Shown: positions 15,380 to 23,514 of the stretch, piece after piece
Position numbering within the stretch: position 1 is the first letter of the stretch
Layout of the letters: the number at the start of each line of letters is the position of its first letter
Assembly: GCA_028870995.1 (NCBI GenBank)
Contig: JAGWOI010000018.1
Coordinates: forward strand, 1-47,861
DNA length: 47,861 bases
Source: Candidatus Omnitrophota bacterium
Lineage (GTDB): Bacteria > Omnitrophota > Gorgyraeia > Zapsychrales > Fredricksoniimonadaceae
Direction of reading: 5' to 3'
Position numbers and translations under genes: made by a program
The notes under the pieces: generated by a model
The model's database searches: none
Told to the model about the DNA's origin: nothing
The model's input: only the letters and a program-made list of their open reading frames with translations

Positions 15380-15826
15380 ATGAAAAAATGTCTCTATGGC
15401 TTGACGGTGTTTTTTTTAATGGCCGTTCTGGCCGGCTGTAACCCTTATAATAACGCCGGTGAAGGCGCGGCCACGGGTGGCGCGGTGGGTATGCTGGCCG
15501 GCGGGATCATAGGTCATCAAAGCCATGATACCGGCGCCGGGATGCTGATCGGCGGGGCCCTGGGTGCTGTTACCGGTGCTGCCGTGGGTTCCCAAATCCA
15601 AAAACCCGTGGTGGAAGAGCCGGCACCGGCGCCCGTTGCGGTTCAGCCGGCTGTGCCGACTACCACCTACGCAGGGGATACGGTCACGGTCAATATTCCC
15701 AATTCCACGGGAGGATATACAGCAGTCGTGCTTAAAAGAACAGGCAACGGCTATATCGGGCCGCAAGGCGAGTACTACGATCAGATACCCTCCACGGAAC
15801 AGCTGCAGGCCATGTACGGCCGGTAA
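15380..15826 (+). CDS. Glycine-zipper lipoprotein with shared C-terminal module
   Basis: A 148-residue predicted outer-membrane lipoprotein. The signal peptide ends in lipobox LAGC with modified Cys20. Residues 25-75 form a glycine zipper (GAATGGAVGMLAGGIIG and a second copy, GMLIGGALGAVTGAAVG), a membrane-associated helix pair. A Pro/Ala/Val linker (76-92) leads to a C-terminal module (about 98-148) with VNIPNSTGGYTAVVLK, GPQGEYYDQIP and QLQAMYGR. The same module ends the secreted protein at 22997-23497, although the two N-termini are unrelated. Its role is unknown; glycine-zipper lipoproteins often affect envelope stability. Confidence 0.8.
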   Translation: MKKCLYGLTVFFLMAVLAGCNPYNNAGEGAATGGAVGMLAGGIIGHQSHDTGAGMLIGGALGAVTGAAVGSQIQKPVVEEPAPAPVAVQPAVPTTTYAGDTVTVNIPNSTGGYTAVVLKRTGNGYIGPQGEYYDQIPSTEQLQAMYGR

Positions 15827-15848
15827 AAAAGGGGACAGTCTTTTTTTA

Positions 15849-16178
15849 TTACCATTTTTTAAAAACAAAGAACACGGCCACGACCATAAACGCGAACCCC
15901 ACAATCACATTCCATTTTAAATCCGCTTTCAAATAAAAAATTGAGAAGATGCTGAAGACAACCAGGGTGATCACCTCCTGGATTGTCTTGAGCTGGGCCG
16001 CATTAAACTCACCGTAGCCAAAACGGTTGGCGGGAACCTGGAAGCAATACTCGAAAAAAGCAATAAGCCAACTGACCACAATAGCCAGCCATAAGGGCGC
16101 GCTCTTGTATTTCAGATGCCCATACCAGGCAAAGGTCATGAAAATGTTGGAAATGGTCAACAATATGATGGTGCGCAT
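15849..16178 (-). CDS. DUF486 (DMT-type) membrane protein
   Basis: A 109-residue protein with four hydrophobic helices, matching the DUF486 family of the drug/metabolite transporter group. SNIFMTFAWYGHLK (about 10-23) and AFFEYCFQVPANRFGYGEF (about 40-58), followed by AAQLKTIQEVITL, are near-invariant family segments. No substrate is established for this family. It lies 11 bases downstream of the protease gene on the same strand and likely shares its transcript. It converges on the lipoprotein gene with 22 bases between stops; that gap contains a GGGGACAGTC stretch but no hairpin terminator. Confidence 0.9.
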   Translation of the reverse strand: MRTIILLTISNIFMTFAWYGHLKYKSAPLWLAIVVSWLIAFFEYCFQVPANRFGYGEFNAAQLKTIQEVITLVVFSIFSIFYLKADLKWNVIVGFAFMVVAVFFVFKKW

Positions 16179-16189
16179 ACATTCTCCTG

Positions 16190-16876
16190 TTAGTTGGGAA
16201 GGTTTTGTTGATAATTCATGTATTCCTGATGGATCTTGTTGGAAGCGATGGCGTAGCTTTTATCGTTATGGCTTTCTTGCCGGCCCATAATTAACCCTAA
16301 TAAGTGCCCCTCGCTGTCTAATAGGGGGCCGCCGCTGTCGCCATGCACCAGGGGAAGATTTAGCTCAAAAGCTTCCGTTTGTCCTGAATCAACGCCGCTG
16401 ATGGGGTTGGTGATCTCGCCGCCCAGGATGTGCTGGCCGTCATCCGCCGTGGTCAGGGCTATGACGGGGGTGCCGGCGCGGGCCAGGGAAGAATCAGCCC
16501 AGGTGATGGGGTCGAGGGGATGGGGAGGCTGCACCTTGATAAAACTGAAATCCGCATCGCTGGAATAAACCCGCTTGGCCTCCAGTACGGTCCCGTCGGA
16601 GAGGCCCACCATGATACGCGGTGTGTTGGCGATGATGTGGGTGTTGGTGACAATGGTGCCGTAGGAGTCGAGGATGACGCCCGAACCTTGGGCGTGGTAA
16701 GTTTCAAGGGCGGTGTGACCGTTATTGTCATTCACGGTCCTGGTGTCAATGCCGCGCACTTCCACCAGCGATGAGCGTACGTTGTCCAACAGCTGGACGG
16801 CCGTTTGGTCCTGGGCCAGGGCCGGGGTGCAGGCAAAGGCCGTAATCAGGCAAAGAATAAATAAATTCTTCCTCAT
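16190..16876 (-). CDS. Secreted trypsin-like (HtrA-related) serine protease
   Basis: A 228-residue exported protease domain of the S1 chymotrypsin fold. The signal peptide is cleaved after about Ala21 (PALA-QD). The catalytic triad is visible: His80 in TNTHIIAN, Asp109 in DADFSFI, and Ser181 in GDSGGPLL. It lacks the PDZ domains of DegP/HtrA and ends soon after the protease domain, so substrate choice must rest on the protease fold itself or partners. It should act in the periplasm, perhaps in protein quality control. The DUF486 gene follows closely. A long hairpin lies just upstream of its start. Confidence 0.88.
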   Translation of the reverse strand: MRKNLFILCLITAFACTPALAQDQTAVQLLDNVRSSLVEVRGIDTRTVNDNNGHTALETYHAQGSGVILDSYGTIVTNTHIIANTPRIMVGLSDGTVLEAKRVYSSDADFSFIKVQPPHPLDPITWADSSLARAGTPVIALTTADDGQHILGGEITNPISGVDSGQTEAFELNLPLVHGDSGGPLLDSEGHLLGLIMGRQESHNDKSYAIASNKIHQEYMNYQQNLPN

Positions 16877-16896
16877 GGGTATATTTTATATAAAAA

Positions 16897-16948
16897 CCGG
16901 GACACATTGACTTTTTATTAAAAAAATCAATGTGTCCCGGGTTTTTTT
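16897..16948. terminator. Long hairpin with T-runs on both strands
   Basis: CCGGGACACATTGA (16897-16910) pairs perfectly with TCAATGTGTCCCGG (16927-16940); the A/T-rich middle can extend the pairing. A GTTTTTTT tail follows on plus, and GGTTTTTA follows on minus. It sits between two divergent genes, where a terminator is not expected. Confidence 0.6.
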
Positions 16949-16956
16949 GCTGGGTC

Positions 16957-16985
16957 TTGTATTGGCTGCCTTCTTAAGTTAAAAT
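16957..16985 (+). promoter_or_regulatory. Promoter of the exbB-exbD-VWA operon
   Basis: TTGTAT (16957-16962) and TAAAAT (16980-16985) stand 17 bases apart. The ATG of exbB is 38 bases further on, preceded by AGGGGGAT. The promoter lies just after the long hairpin, which would insulate it from upstream transcription. Confidence 0.6.
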
Positions 16986-17023
16986 GGCTCCATAGATTTT
17001 AAAAACAATCAGGGGGATTTAAA

Positions 17024-17767
17024 ATGATCAGTTCAAAAAATGTGTGCGGTTGTGTCTGGGGCATGTTGGTGGTGTTGTTGTTTATGCATTATGGAACATC
17101 GGCTGCTGATGCGCAGACAGCGGCCCTGCCTCCGGGGGCGGAAATGCCCGCGGAAATGACCTTGTGGCAGATGATCAAGGCCGGCGGCTTCACCATGATC
17201 GGGATAGGTTTCCTGTCGATAGCGGCCCTGGCCATCATGGTCTACGATGCCATGATGCTCAACGTCAACAAACTTTGCCCCCGGCGGCAATATGATGAGG
17301 TCATGAGCAAACTCAAGGCCCGCGACTTTAACGGGGCCCAGACCGTCTGCCAGCAGGAGAATAATACTATCATCGCCAAGGTGGTGCTGGCCGGTCTGGA
17401 GCGGCGTAATCCCCTGGATGATTCCGCCCGCGAAGCCATGGAAAACACCGCCCGCGTGGAAGTGACCAATCTTTGGCAGAACATCAGCTATCTTTCCGAT
17501 ATTGTCGCGGTAGCGCCGCTTTTGGGGCTGCTCGGCACGGTGTTCGGCATGATCCAGGCCTTTCATGCTGTGCCCCTGCAATCCGCCAGCCTCAAAACCA
17601 CGATGCTGGCCGCGGGTATTTCCAAGGCCATGGTGACGACGGCCTCCGGGCTTATTGTCGCCATTCCGGCCCTGATGGCGTATTCGTATTTCCGCGGCCA
17701 CGTGCAGCAGATCACCAATATGGTGGAGATCTACAGCACGGACATCATCAAAAAAATCCAGGGTTGA
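17024..17767 (+). CDS. exbB: ExbB/TolQ/MotA-family proton channel protein
   Basis: Inner-membrane stator subunit that with ExbD turns proton flow into force on a TonB-like protein. The 247-residue protein has an N-terminal signal-like segment (about 10-30), helix 1 about 52-73 (GGFTMIGIGFLSIAALAIM), a cytoplasmic domain, helix 2 about 150-172 (IVAVAPLLGLLGTVFGMIQAF) and helix 3 about 192-215 (AAGISKAMVTTASGLIVAIP). The segment APLLGLLGTVFGMI is the family hallmark, and the Thr-rich helix 3 lines the proton path. The cleavable or extra N-terminal segment is common outside enterics. It starts a five-gene operon; ExbD follows after 16 bases. Confidence 0.92.
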   Translation: MISSKNVCGCVWGMLVVLLFMHYGTSAADAQTAALPPGAEMPAEMTLWQMIKAGGFTMIGIGFLSIAALAIMVYDAMMLNVNKLCPRRQYDEVMSKLKARDFNGAQTVCQQENNTIIAKVVLAGLERRNPLDDSAREAMENTARVEVTNLWQNISYLSDIVAVAPLLGLLGTVFGMIQAFHAVPLQSASLKTTMLAAGISKAMVTTASGLIVAIPALMAYSYFRGHVQQITNMVEIYSTDIIKKIQG

Positions 17768-17783
17768 TCGAACGGGAGCTTTT

Positions 17784-18206
17784 ATGAAATTTGATTTTTC
17801 CGAATACCAGCGCCAACGGCCGATGATCCAGCTGGCCCCTTTGGTGGATATCGCATTTTGGGCGCTTATGTTCTTTATGATCATCGCTGTCTTTAACCAG
17901 ATGGAAGCCCAGGTCAACCTGACGCTGCCCAAATCCAAAACAGCGGTCCAGTCCGCCCAGAGCACGGGCAAGATCGTCATCAACGTGACCAGGGACGGCC
18001 GCTTTATCGTCAATCAGAAGCAGTACAGTGATGACGGTTTGGCGGTCATGCTGACCAAGGTGTCCAAATTGTTTCCCAATCAGCAGGTCATTATCCGGGC
18101 TGACGAGCTGGCCTATCAGAAATATGTGATCAAAGCCCTGGATGCCTGCGGCCGTGCCAGTCTGTCGGATATTTCATTTTCAACGATCAAGGATGAATCA
18201 CCGTAA
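17784..18206 (+). CDS. exbD: ExbD/TolR-family biopolymer transport protein
   Basis: Partner of ExbB with one membrane helix and a periplasmic domain, 140 residues. The helix (about 17-40) holds Asp22 in LAPLVDIAFWALM, the residue that is protonated during the cycle. Periplasmic residues 45-135 form the usual small alpha/beta dimer domain (VNLTLPKSKTA, IVINVTRDGRF and the QQVIIRADELAYQKYV strand-helix). The following TPR gene starts at the very next base after its stop, so the genes are clearly co-translated. Confidence 0.92.
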   Translation: MKFDFSEYQRQRPMIQLAPLVDIAFWALMFFMIIAVFNQMEAQVNLTLPKSKTAVQSAQSTGKIVINVTRDGRFIVNQKQYSDDGLAVMLTKVSKLFPNQQVIIRADELAYQKYVIKALDACGRASLSDISFSTIKDESP

Positions 18207-20546
18207 ATGAATCTTAAAGCTTTTTTTATCACCATGGTCCTTTCCGTGGGATTGACGGCCACATCCGTTTATGCCCATGCCCAAAACTCCGTCAGGGAGA
18301 CCGAAGAGTTGGACTTTGCCCAGGGGCTGCTTTCCCGCGGCATGTATGACATGGCCATTTCCCAGTATCGGAAATTCATTGCCGAATATCCCCATAGCGC
18401 TTCTCTGCCCGAGGCCTACTTGTACTTGGGCGAGGGATATTTTTTGTCTCAAAATTTCGTCAAGGCCATGGATATTTTTCATCAATTCATCCAGCTTTTT
18501 CCCCATTCGGACAAGTTGCCGGTGAGCGTGCTGCGTTTGGGGCAGATCGACATCGAACAGAATAAGTATGATGAGGCCTTAAAGGAATTAACCTCCATTG
18601 ACGGGCAGCAGCTGAAAGGGCAGATGCTGCAATCCTTTGATTTTTATACGGCCCAAGCCTATCTGGGCAAGAAGGACATGCCTGATGCCTTGTCTTTTTT
18701 TCAAAAAGCCGCCCAGGTGGTGGGCGCCTCTGATTACAGCGCCTATGCCTTCAAGGAAATTGGCAAGATTTATGCCCAGCAGGCCCATTACCAGGATGCC
18801 CTGGATGCCTACAACAAGGCCTTGACCCTGGCTGCGGACGATCCTCTCAAAGGAGAATTGCTTTATAGGATCGCCGAAATCCAATTCTTATCGGGACGGT
18901 ATCCGGAGGCCGTCAAGGCCTTTGAGCGGGTCATCGAAAAATATCCTTCGCTGGGCTTCGATCAGGACGCCTTGGCCAACACGCTGCTGGCTTATTTTAA
19001 CATGGGACAGTACGGCCAAGTGCTCCAGGTTTACCAGCAATACGCCAAGCTCATCAAGAACGACGTTGCGTTTTTTCCAGTACATCTGGCGGCGGCCATG
19101 GCCTATATCGAGCTGGCCCAATATGATAAGGCCAATAAGCTGCTGGACCGCATGCTGGCCTTTGGCGGGCTTAAACCCTGGCAGAATGCCAGGATCTTTA
19201 TTAAAAAGGCGGATATCCTGATCAGGCAGAAAAATTATAAGGACGGGCTGGCGCTGCTGGACGCGTATTCCTCGGCGAACACGGATAATGCCGACGAGAA
19301 TTTTTTTCTTAAAGGCCAGTGTTATTTCGGCATGGGTCATTATGACAAGGCCTTCAATCTTTTTGAGAACGTCTATTTGAATTTTCCCAACTCCCGTTTT
19401 TATAAGGCGGCGTTGTTGGGCGAGGCTCATTGCCGGCGTCAGACCGGCCGCTTTAAAGAAGCCCAGGCTTTATTTTCAAAGTACTACGACCTCCAGGACC
19501 AGCCCGATTTAAAGGCCGAGGCCTTATATGATTCGATCGTGATGGACGTCCAGACAGGCAATGTGCAGGAAACGATCGGTAGCGCCCGGGAATATTTGAA
19601 GAATTTTCCCCAAGGCCCGCAATATGCCGATGTCCTGCTTTTGCTGGCGGACAGTTTGGCCAAGAACGATCAACCGCAGGAGGCGGTCAAATGGCTGGAG
19701 GGGTATTTAAGTTCGGCTTCGGTCGCAAGGCCCAATGCCGCCAATTTTTTGTTAGGCTATAATTTTCAGTTGTTGGGTGATACCGATCAGGCGTTGGCGG
19801 CCTATGCGAAGGTCGATCCTGCCAAGGAGAACGGCAAATTTTATACCGAGGCCGTCAAGAATATGGCCGTTATTTGTCTGGAAAAGAAAAATTTTGACCA
19901 AGCCAGGGTCTTTTTTGACCGCCTGATCAACCAGCCCGGATCCAGCGGCCTTCAGCTTCAAACCTATGTCTGGGTCTGCAACGAGTATCTCAAGAGGCAG
20001 CAATATCTGGATGTCTTGCGGGTGGCGGCCAGCGCGGAAAAACAATTTCCCGCCGGGGATTTGACGGAGATCAGTTATTTTAAGGCCGAGGCCTTCCGTG
20101 CGCTGGGCCGCTGCGATGAGGCGGTCAAAGAGTATGACCTTGTTACGGCCTCAAAGGCCAAGAATGCATTTACAGGCAGCGCGCATATCGGCCATGGGTT
20201 GTGTCTGGAGGCGCAGCAGCGGTTTGACGAGGCCAAAAAGGAGTTTAAGAAGTCTCTGGACGAAAATCCGGATGATTACACGGTCACCGCGCATGCCCGG
20301 TTCGAAATGGCCAATGCCGATTATGCCCAGGGGAATCTGGATGAGGCGGCCAGGCTTTATCTGCTTGTGGCCACCATTTACGACGATGAACACTATTGTT
20401 CCCAGAGCCTGTTAAAAGCTGCCGGCATTTTTGAGCGCCAGCATCGCAAGGCGGACGCCTTAAAAGCTTATTCGGAGATCCTGACCAAATATAAAAACAG
20501 CCCGGCAGCCGCTGCCGCCAGGCAAAAGATAGGCCTTTTAAAGTGA
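18207..20546 (+). CDS. Large periplasmic TPR-repeat protein
   Basis: A 779-residue exported protein with a signal peptide (cleavage after about Ala25, near AHAQN) and tetratricopeptide repeats along almost its full length. Units such as AYLYLGEGYFLSQNFVKAM, AYKEIGKIYAQQAHYQDAL-like segments, and ARFEMANADYAQGNLDEAA show the repeating W/L-G-Y-A-F-A-P pattern; I estimate 15 or more repeats. Such solenoids bind other proteins, and in Tol-Pal and Bat systems TPR proteins act as periplasmic scaffolds. Position between exbD and the TonB-like/VWA gene suggests it is a core partner. Its stop overlaps the next GTG start in a GTGA. Confidence 0.88.
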   Translation: MNLKAFFITMVLSVGLTATSVYAHAQNSVRETEELDFAQGLLSRGMYDMAISQYRKFIAEYPHSASLPEAYLYLGEGYFLSQNFVKAMDIFHQFIQLFPHSDKLPVSVLRLGQIDIEQNKYDEALKELTSIDGQQLKGQMLQSFDFYTAQAYLGKKDMPDALSFFQKAAQVVGASDYSAYAFKEIGKIYAQQAHYQDALDAYNKALTLAADDPLKGELLYRIAEIQFLSGRYPEAVKAFERVIEKYPSLGFDQDALANTLLAYFNMGQYGQVLQVYQQYAKLIKNDVAFFPVHLAAAMAYIELAQYDKANKLLDRMLAFGGLKPWQNARIFIKKADILIRQKNYKDGLALLDAYSSANTDNADENFFLKGQCYFGMGHYDKAFNLFENVYLNFPNSRFYKAALLGEAHCRRQTGRFKEAQALFSKYYDLQDQPDLKAEALYDSIVMDVQTGNVQETIGSAREYLKNFPQGPQYADVLLLLADSLAKNDQPQEAVKWLEGYLSSASVARPNAANFLLGYNFQLLGDTDQALAAYAKVDPAKENGKFYTEAVKNMAVICLEKKNFDQARVFFDRLINQPGSSGLQLQTYVWVCNEYLKRQQYLDVLRVAASAEKQFPAGDLTEISYFKAEAFRALGRCDEAVKEYDLVTASKAKNAFTGSAHIGHGLCLEAQQRFDEAKKEFKKSLDENPDDYTVTAHARFEMANADYAQGNLDEAARLYLLVATIYDDEHYCSQSLLKAAGIFERQHRKADALKAYSEILTKYKNSPAAAAARQKIGLLK

Positions 20547-22255
20547 CTCCCATTGTTCAGCGCCGCATTATGATCGCCCTGGCGATTTCCCTGTCCGCGC
20601 ATACCGGATTTTTGATCTGGAGTTACTTTGTCAGGATCCTGCCGGCCATGTCCTTGCCCGAGAAACCCGAAGCGGTTTTCCATGTCCGGATTGCCAAGGA
20701 AGAGCAGGTAGGGTCCCAGAAGGTAAGATTTGCCAATGAGGCCCGCAAAACTCCTAAGCCGGACAATCCCTTCCTTGAAAACCTGATCAGCAAGCCCAAG
20801 ATCCAGTCGGAAGAGCTGGTCAAGAACAACATCGAGTCCTCCATTCAACAAAACAAACAGTCCTTGGTGCCTTCATCGGTGAAACCGGCCGAGCTCCTCA
20901 AGAAGTCCGATTTCAACGATATTGTCACCACCAAAAGGGTGCGTCATGCTATAAGGGAGAATTTGGTGCAACTGGGTGAAATCCCCAATGAAAGCTTTTC
21001 TTCCGGGGCGCCGGTGCTGGTTTCGGGAGAGGACATCTCAAGGAATTTCCTCGACAAAAGCTCTGTGCCGGCCAGGGCTCAGATGGCCTCATCCTTGCGC
21101 AGTGCCAATACCGAAAGCGAATTTCAGGTCATGAAAAGGAGTCCTTCGGGCCTGGCGACTGAAACCAAGATGGCTGACCTGGGCACGTCGTTGACTTATC
21201 AACTTTTCAAGTATAAGGCGCCTTCCGGTGAAAAATATTTTAAGCTTATCGTCAAGGTCAGGGATGCCACCCTGAATTTTCCGGTCATCCCCAAGGAGGT
21301 TATTTTCCTGCTGGATGCCTCAGGCAGCATTGGGAAGGAGCGCCTAAGCCAGGTCAAGGCCGGCATCGCCTACAGCCTGAAACACCTTAATCCCCAGGAC
21401 CGTTTTAATATCGTTGTTTTTAAAGACAAATCCGTCAGCTTCAGTCCATCGTCCCTAAAGCCTGATGCTGCCAACATTAAAAATGCGTTGGTTTTTCTTC
21501 ATGACCTGAAATCATGGTCCACGACGGACATCTACGGCGCCCTGCGCTCCAGCATCACCATGCCTCATCCCTTTGTGCCGTCCTACAGGGTTTTGATCAG
21601 CGATGGAATTCCAACGGCAGGCATCGTGGATGACCGGCATGTGATCAATGAAATCTCATACATCAATGACAACAAGGTCAGTATTTTCACCTTTGGGGGC
21701 GGTGCGGACGTGGACCCCTACATGCTTGATTTCATTGCGTTCAAAAACCGCGGTTGGTCCACGGTGGTTGACCGGGAATATTCTATGGGCCGCCAGCTGG
21801 ATAGGCTTTATGACCAGATCAAGGATCCGTTGCTCTTGCATGTGCGCTATTATGTCAGCGGCCTGGATGAGAATGAAATTTTTCCCCGTGTCATGCCGGA
21901 TTTTTTCAAAGGCTCCCAGTTTGTGATTTACGGCCGGTATACCCATGAAGACCAGTTCGCCATTCAGATCAGGGGAGATATGGCTACGGAAAAGAAGGAG
22001 TTCATGGTGGCAGGGTCTCTGAGCCGGGCCCAGATGGGTGATAAACAGATAGGCCGGGACTGGGCCTTTCACAAGGTCTATTATTTGATCAGCCGGCTGC
22101 AATATAATGCGGACAATGGTCCGCTCATTGAGGCCATCCATAAGCTCTGCCGCGAATTTCATATCGTTACGCCGTATTCTTTCAGGGATCACAAGCCTCA
22201 TCAGCCATCCCGGGCTGCGAAAGCGGCGTTTAAGAAAAAGGTCGTTCAAAAATGA
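20543..22255 (+). CDS. TonB-like-anchored VWA domain protein
   Basis: A 570-residue inner-membrane-anchored periplasmic protein. The N-terminus looks like TonB: Arg7-Arg8, then a single membrane helix (about 9-30) with Ser16-x3-His20, the motif TonB uses to engage ExbB/ExbD. A long polar linker (about 40-215) follows. A VWA domain begins near residue 250 with FLLDASGSIG: MIDAS residues are Asp258, Ser260, Ser262, Thr328 (STTDIYG) and Asp354 (ISDGIPT). The region before it (LIVKVRDATLNFPVIPKEV) resembles inter-alpha-trypsin-inhibitor-type proteins. No TonB C-terminal domain is present; the basic tail ends in Lys-rich sequence. The GTG start overlaps the TPR gene. I infer ExbBD-driven movement of a metal-dependent adhesion or ligand-binding domain. 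Confidence 0.8.
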   Translation: MTPIVQRRIMIALAISLSAHTGFLIWSYFVRILPAMSLPEKPEAVFHVRIAKEEQVGSQKVRFANEARKTPKPDNPFLENLISKPKIQSEELVKNNIESSIQQNKQSLVPSSVKPAELLKKSDFNDIVTTKRVRHAIRENLVQLGEIPNESFSSGAPVLVSGEDISRNFLDKSSVPARAQMASSLRSANTESEFQVMKRSPSGLATETKMADLGTSLTYQLFKYKAPSGEKYFKLIVKVRDATLNFPVIPKEVIFLLDASGSIGKERLSQVKAGIAYSLKHLNPQDRFNIVVFKDKSVSFSPSSLKPDAANIKNALVFLHDLKSWSTTDIYGALRSSITMPHPFVPSYRVLISDGIPTAGIVDDRHVINEISYINDNKVSIFTFGGGADVDPYMLDFIAFKNRGWSTVVDREYSMGRQLDRLYDQIKDPLLLHVRYYVSGLDENEIFPRVMPDFFKGSQFVIYGRYTHEDQFAIQIRGDMATEKKEFMVAGSLSRAQMGDKQIGRDWAFHKVYYLISRLQYNADNGPLIEAIHKLCREFHIVTPYSFRDHKPHQPSRAAKAAFKKKVVQK

Positions 22256-22860
22256 CATTAAAGGGTCTTGTTGCCGGGGCGGTTTTTTGCATCAGCCTGC
22301 TGTTGATTCTATTCCCGGCGACATCGTCTTCCGCCGATGAAAGTGACATCATCAAGGCTGACCGCCAGGCGCTGGCTGAGGCCAGGGCCTCGGGGAGTTC
22401 TTCAAAAATTCTTGCCGCCAAGGAGCAATTGAGCGATGACTTGAACATGGAAGAACAGCAGAGGCGCCGGGACATCGAAGGGGTGTCGATACCCCTGGTT
22501 GCAGATGATCATGGTCACCTGGCGGCTGACGTTGTGATCAATTACAGAACCCATGCCTCCTTGGTCGTCGACACAGGCTCTCCCGTTATTTTATTAGGTT
22601 CCGCTTTTGCTCAAAAGCTCGGCCTTGATCTGACGCATTCCCAGATAGGATACGTGGAAGTGCTGAACGGTAAATACAAAGCAGCCGCCGTGTCCTTGAA
22701 CAGCGTCCAACTGGGGCAAATGCAGGCCAGGGACGTGCATGCCGTTGTTTTACTTCAAGACAATAAGGAGATCAAAGACGGCTTGTTGGGGATGTCCTTC
22801 CTAAGCAAATTCCACTTCACGCTGGACCAGGCCGGTCAAAAGCTGGTTTTAAGAAAATAG
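22252..22860 (+). CDS. Exported retropepsin-like aspartic protease
   Basis: A 202-residue protein with an N-terminal signal or anchor helix (about 6-27), a charged helical spacer (30-75) and one retropepsin-like domain (about 78-202). The catalytic motif is VVDTGSPVILL with Asp107, and the usual second signature DGLLGMSFLSKFHFTLDQ is near residues 174-191. Single-domain proteases of this clan (AA, TIGR02281-like) work as homodimers. It overlaps the VWA gene by four bases, so it is part of the ExbBD operon. It might process the VWA or TPR protein, or a target they deliver; this is inference. Confidence 0.85.
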   Translation: MTLKGLVAGAVFCISLLLILFPATSSSADESDIIKADRQALAEARASGSSSKILAAKEQLSDDLNMEEQQRRRDIEGVSIPLVADDHGHLAADVVINYRTHASLVVDTGSPVILLGSAFAQKLGLDLTHSQIGYVEVLNGKYKAAAVSLNSVQLGQMQARDVHAVVLLQDNKEIKDGLLGMSFLSKFHFTLDQAGQKLVLRK

Positions 22861-22921
22861 CTCAAAAAGCGTTTTATAAAGGAACTTTTCAGCGCCTGCT
22901 GCTGTCTAAGCTAGCGAAGAC

Positions 22922-22950
22922 TTGACCTCTTAAATGGGAGGTATTAAAAT
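22922..22950 (+). promoter_or_regulatory. Promoter with hairpin leader
   Basis: TTGACC (22922-22927) and TAAAAT (22945-22950), 17 bases apart. The leader carries a GCCTGTC-CTAA-GACAGGC hairpin (22967-22984) directly before the ribosome site of the next gene. Confidence 0.6.
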
Positions 22951-22996
22951 TAGGTGTGGTTTTAGAGCCTGTCCTAAGACAGGCAGGGAGGCGGTT

Positions 22997-23497
22997 ATGA
23001 AAACGACGCTGAAAATATTTTTTCTCTTATGCTGCTTTAGCTTGCTGACGATCCCTTCTTCTTACGCCTATTGGCGCGGCCATACCCACGTTTGGTTCAG
23101 TGCCGGATGGCCGGGGCCTGACTATTACTATCCCTATTATCCTTATTATTATCCGCCGGCCTACTATTACCCGCCTGACTACGTGATCGATACGTCCACT
23201 TTTCAGCCGGTGGTGATCAATGGTGTTACGTACTATACCAATAATGGGGTCTACTATACCTATGGCCAGTATGGTTATCAGGCGGTGGCGGCACCCGTGG
23301 GTGCGCCGGCCGCGCCGGCTACACCGCAGGTCACGACCGCCTCAGACGACACGATTACCATTAATATTCCCAACAGCAAAGGGGGATACACGCCGGTTAT
23401 TTTAAAGAAGTCGGGTAAAGGTTTTGTCGGTCCCCAAGGCGAGTTTTATTCGGAATTTCCTAAGGTGTCGCAGCTCCAAACCATGTATGGGAAATGA
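22997..23497 (+). CDS. Secreted Tyr/Pro-rich protein with shared C-terminal module
   Basis: A 166-residue exported protein. The signal peptide ends after about residue 25 (SSYA-YW). A Tyr- and Pro-rich stretch follows (YYYPYYPYYYPPAYYYPP, about 42-60), then a small repeat-like VVINGVTYYTNNGVYYTYG (about 70-89). After an Ala/Pro linker comes the C-terminal module (about 116-166): INIPNSKGGYTPVILK, GFVGPQGEFYSEFP and QLQTMYGK. The module matches the lipoprotein at 15380-15826. The architecture resembles DUF6515-type proteins, as far as I recall. I chose the ATG at 22997 because GGGAGGCGG precedes it and the signal peptide starts there. Confidence 0.78.
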   Translation: MKTTLKIFFLLCCFSLLTIPSSYAYWRGHTHVWFSAGWPGPDYYYPYYPYYYPPAYYYPPDYVIDTSTFQPVVINGVTYYTNNGVYYTYGQYGYQAVAAPVGAPAAPATPQVTTASDDTITINIPNSKGGYTPVILKKSGKGFVGPQGEFYSEFPKVSQLQTMYGK

Positions 23498-23514
23498 TTT
23501 TAGCGGGGGTTTCT

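Noticed and set aside
17033-18013. A 326-codon open frame on the minus strand across exbB and exbD
   Set aside because: It is antisense to two clearly conserved genes, has no family motif or ribosome site, and results from their GC-biased codons.
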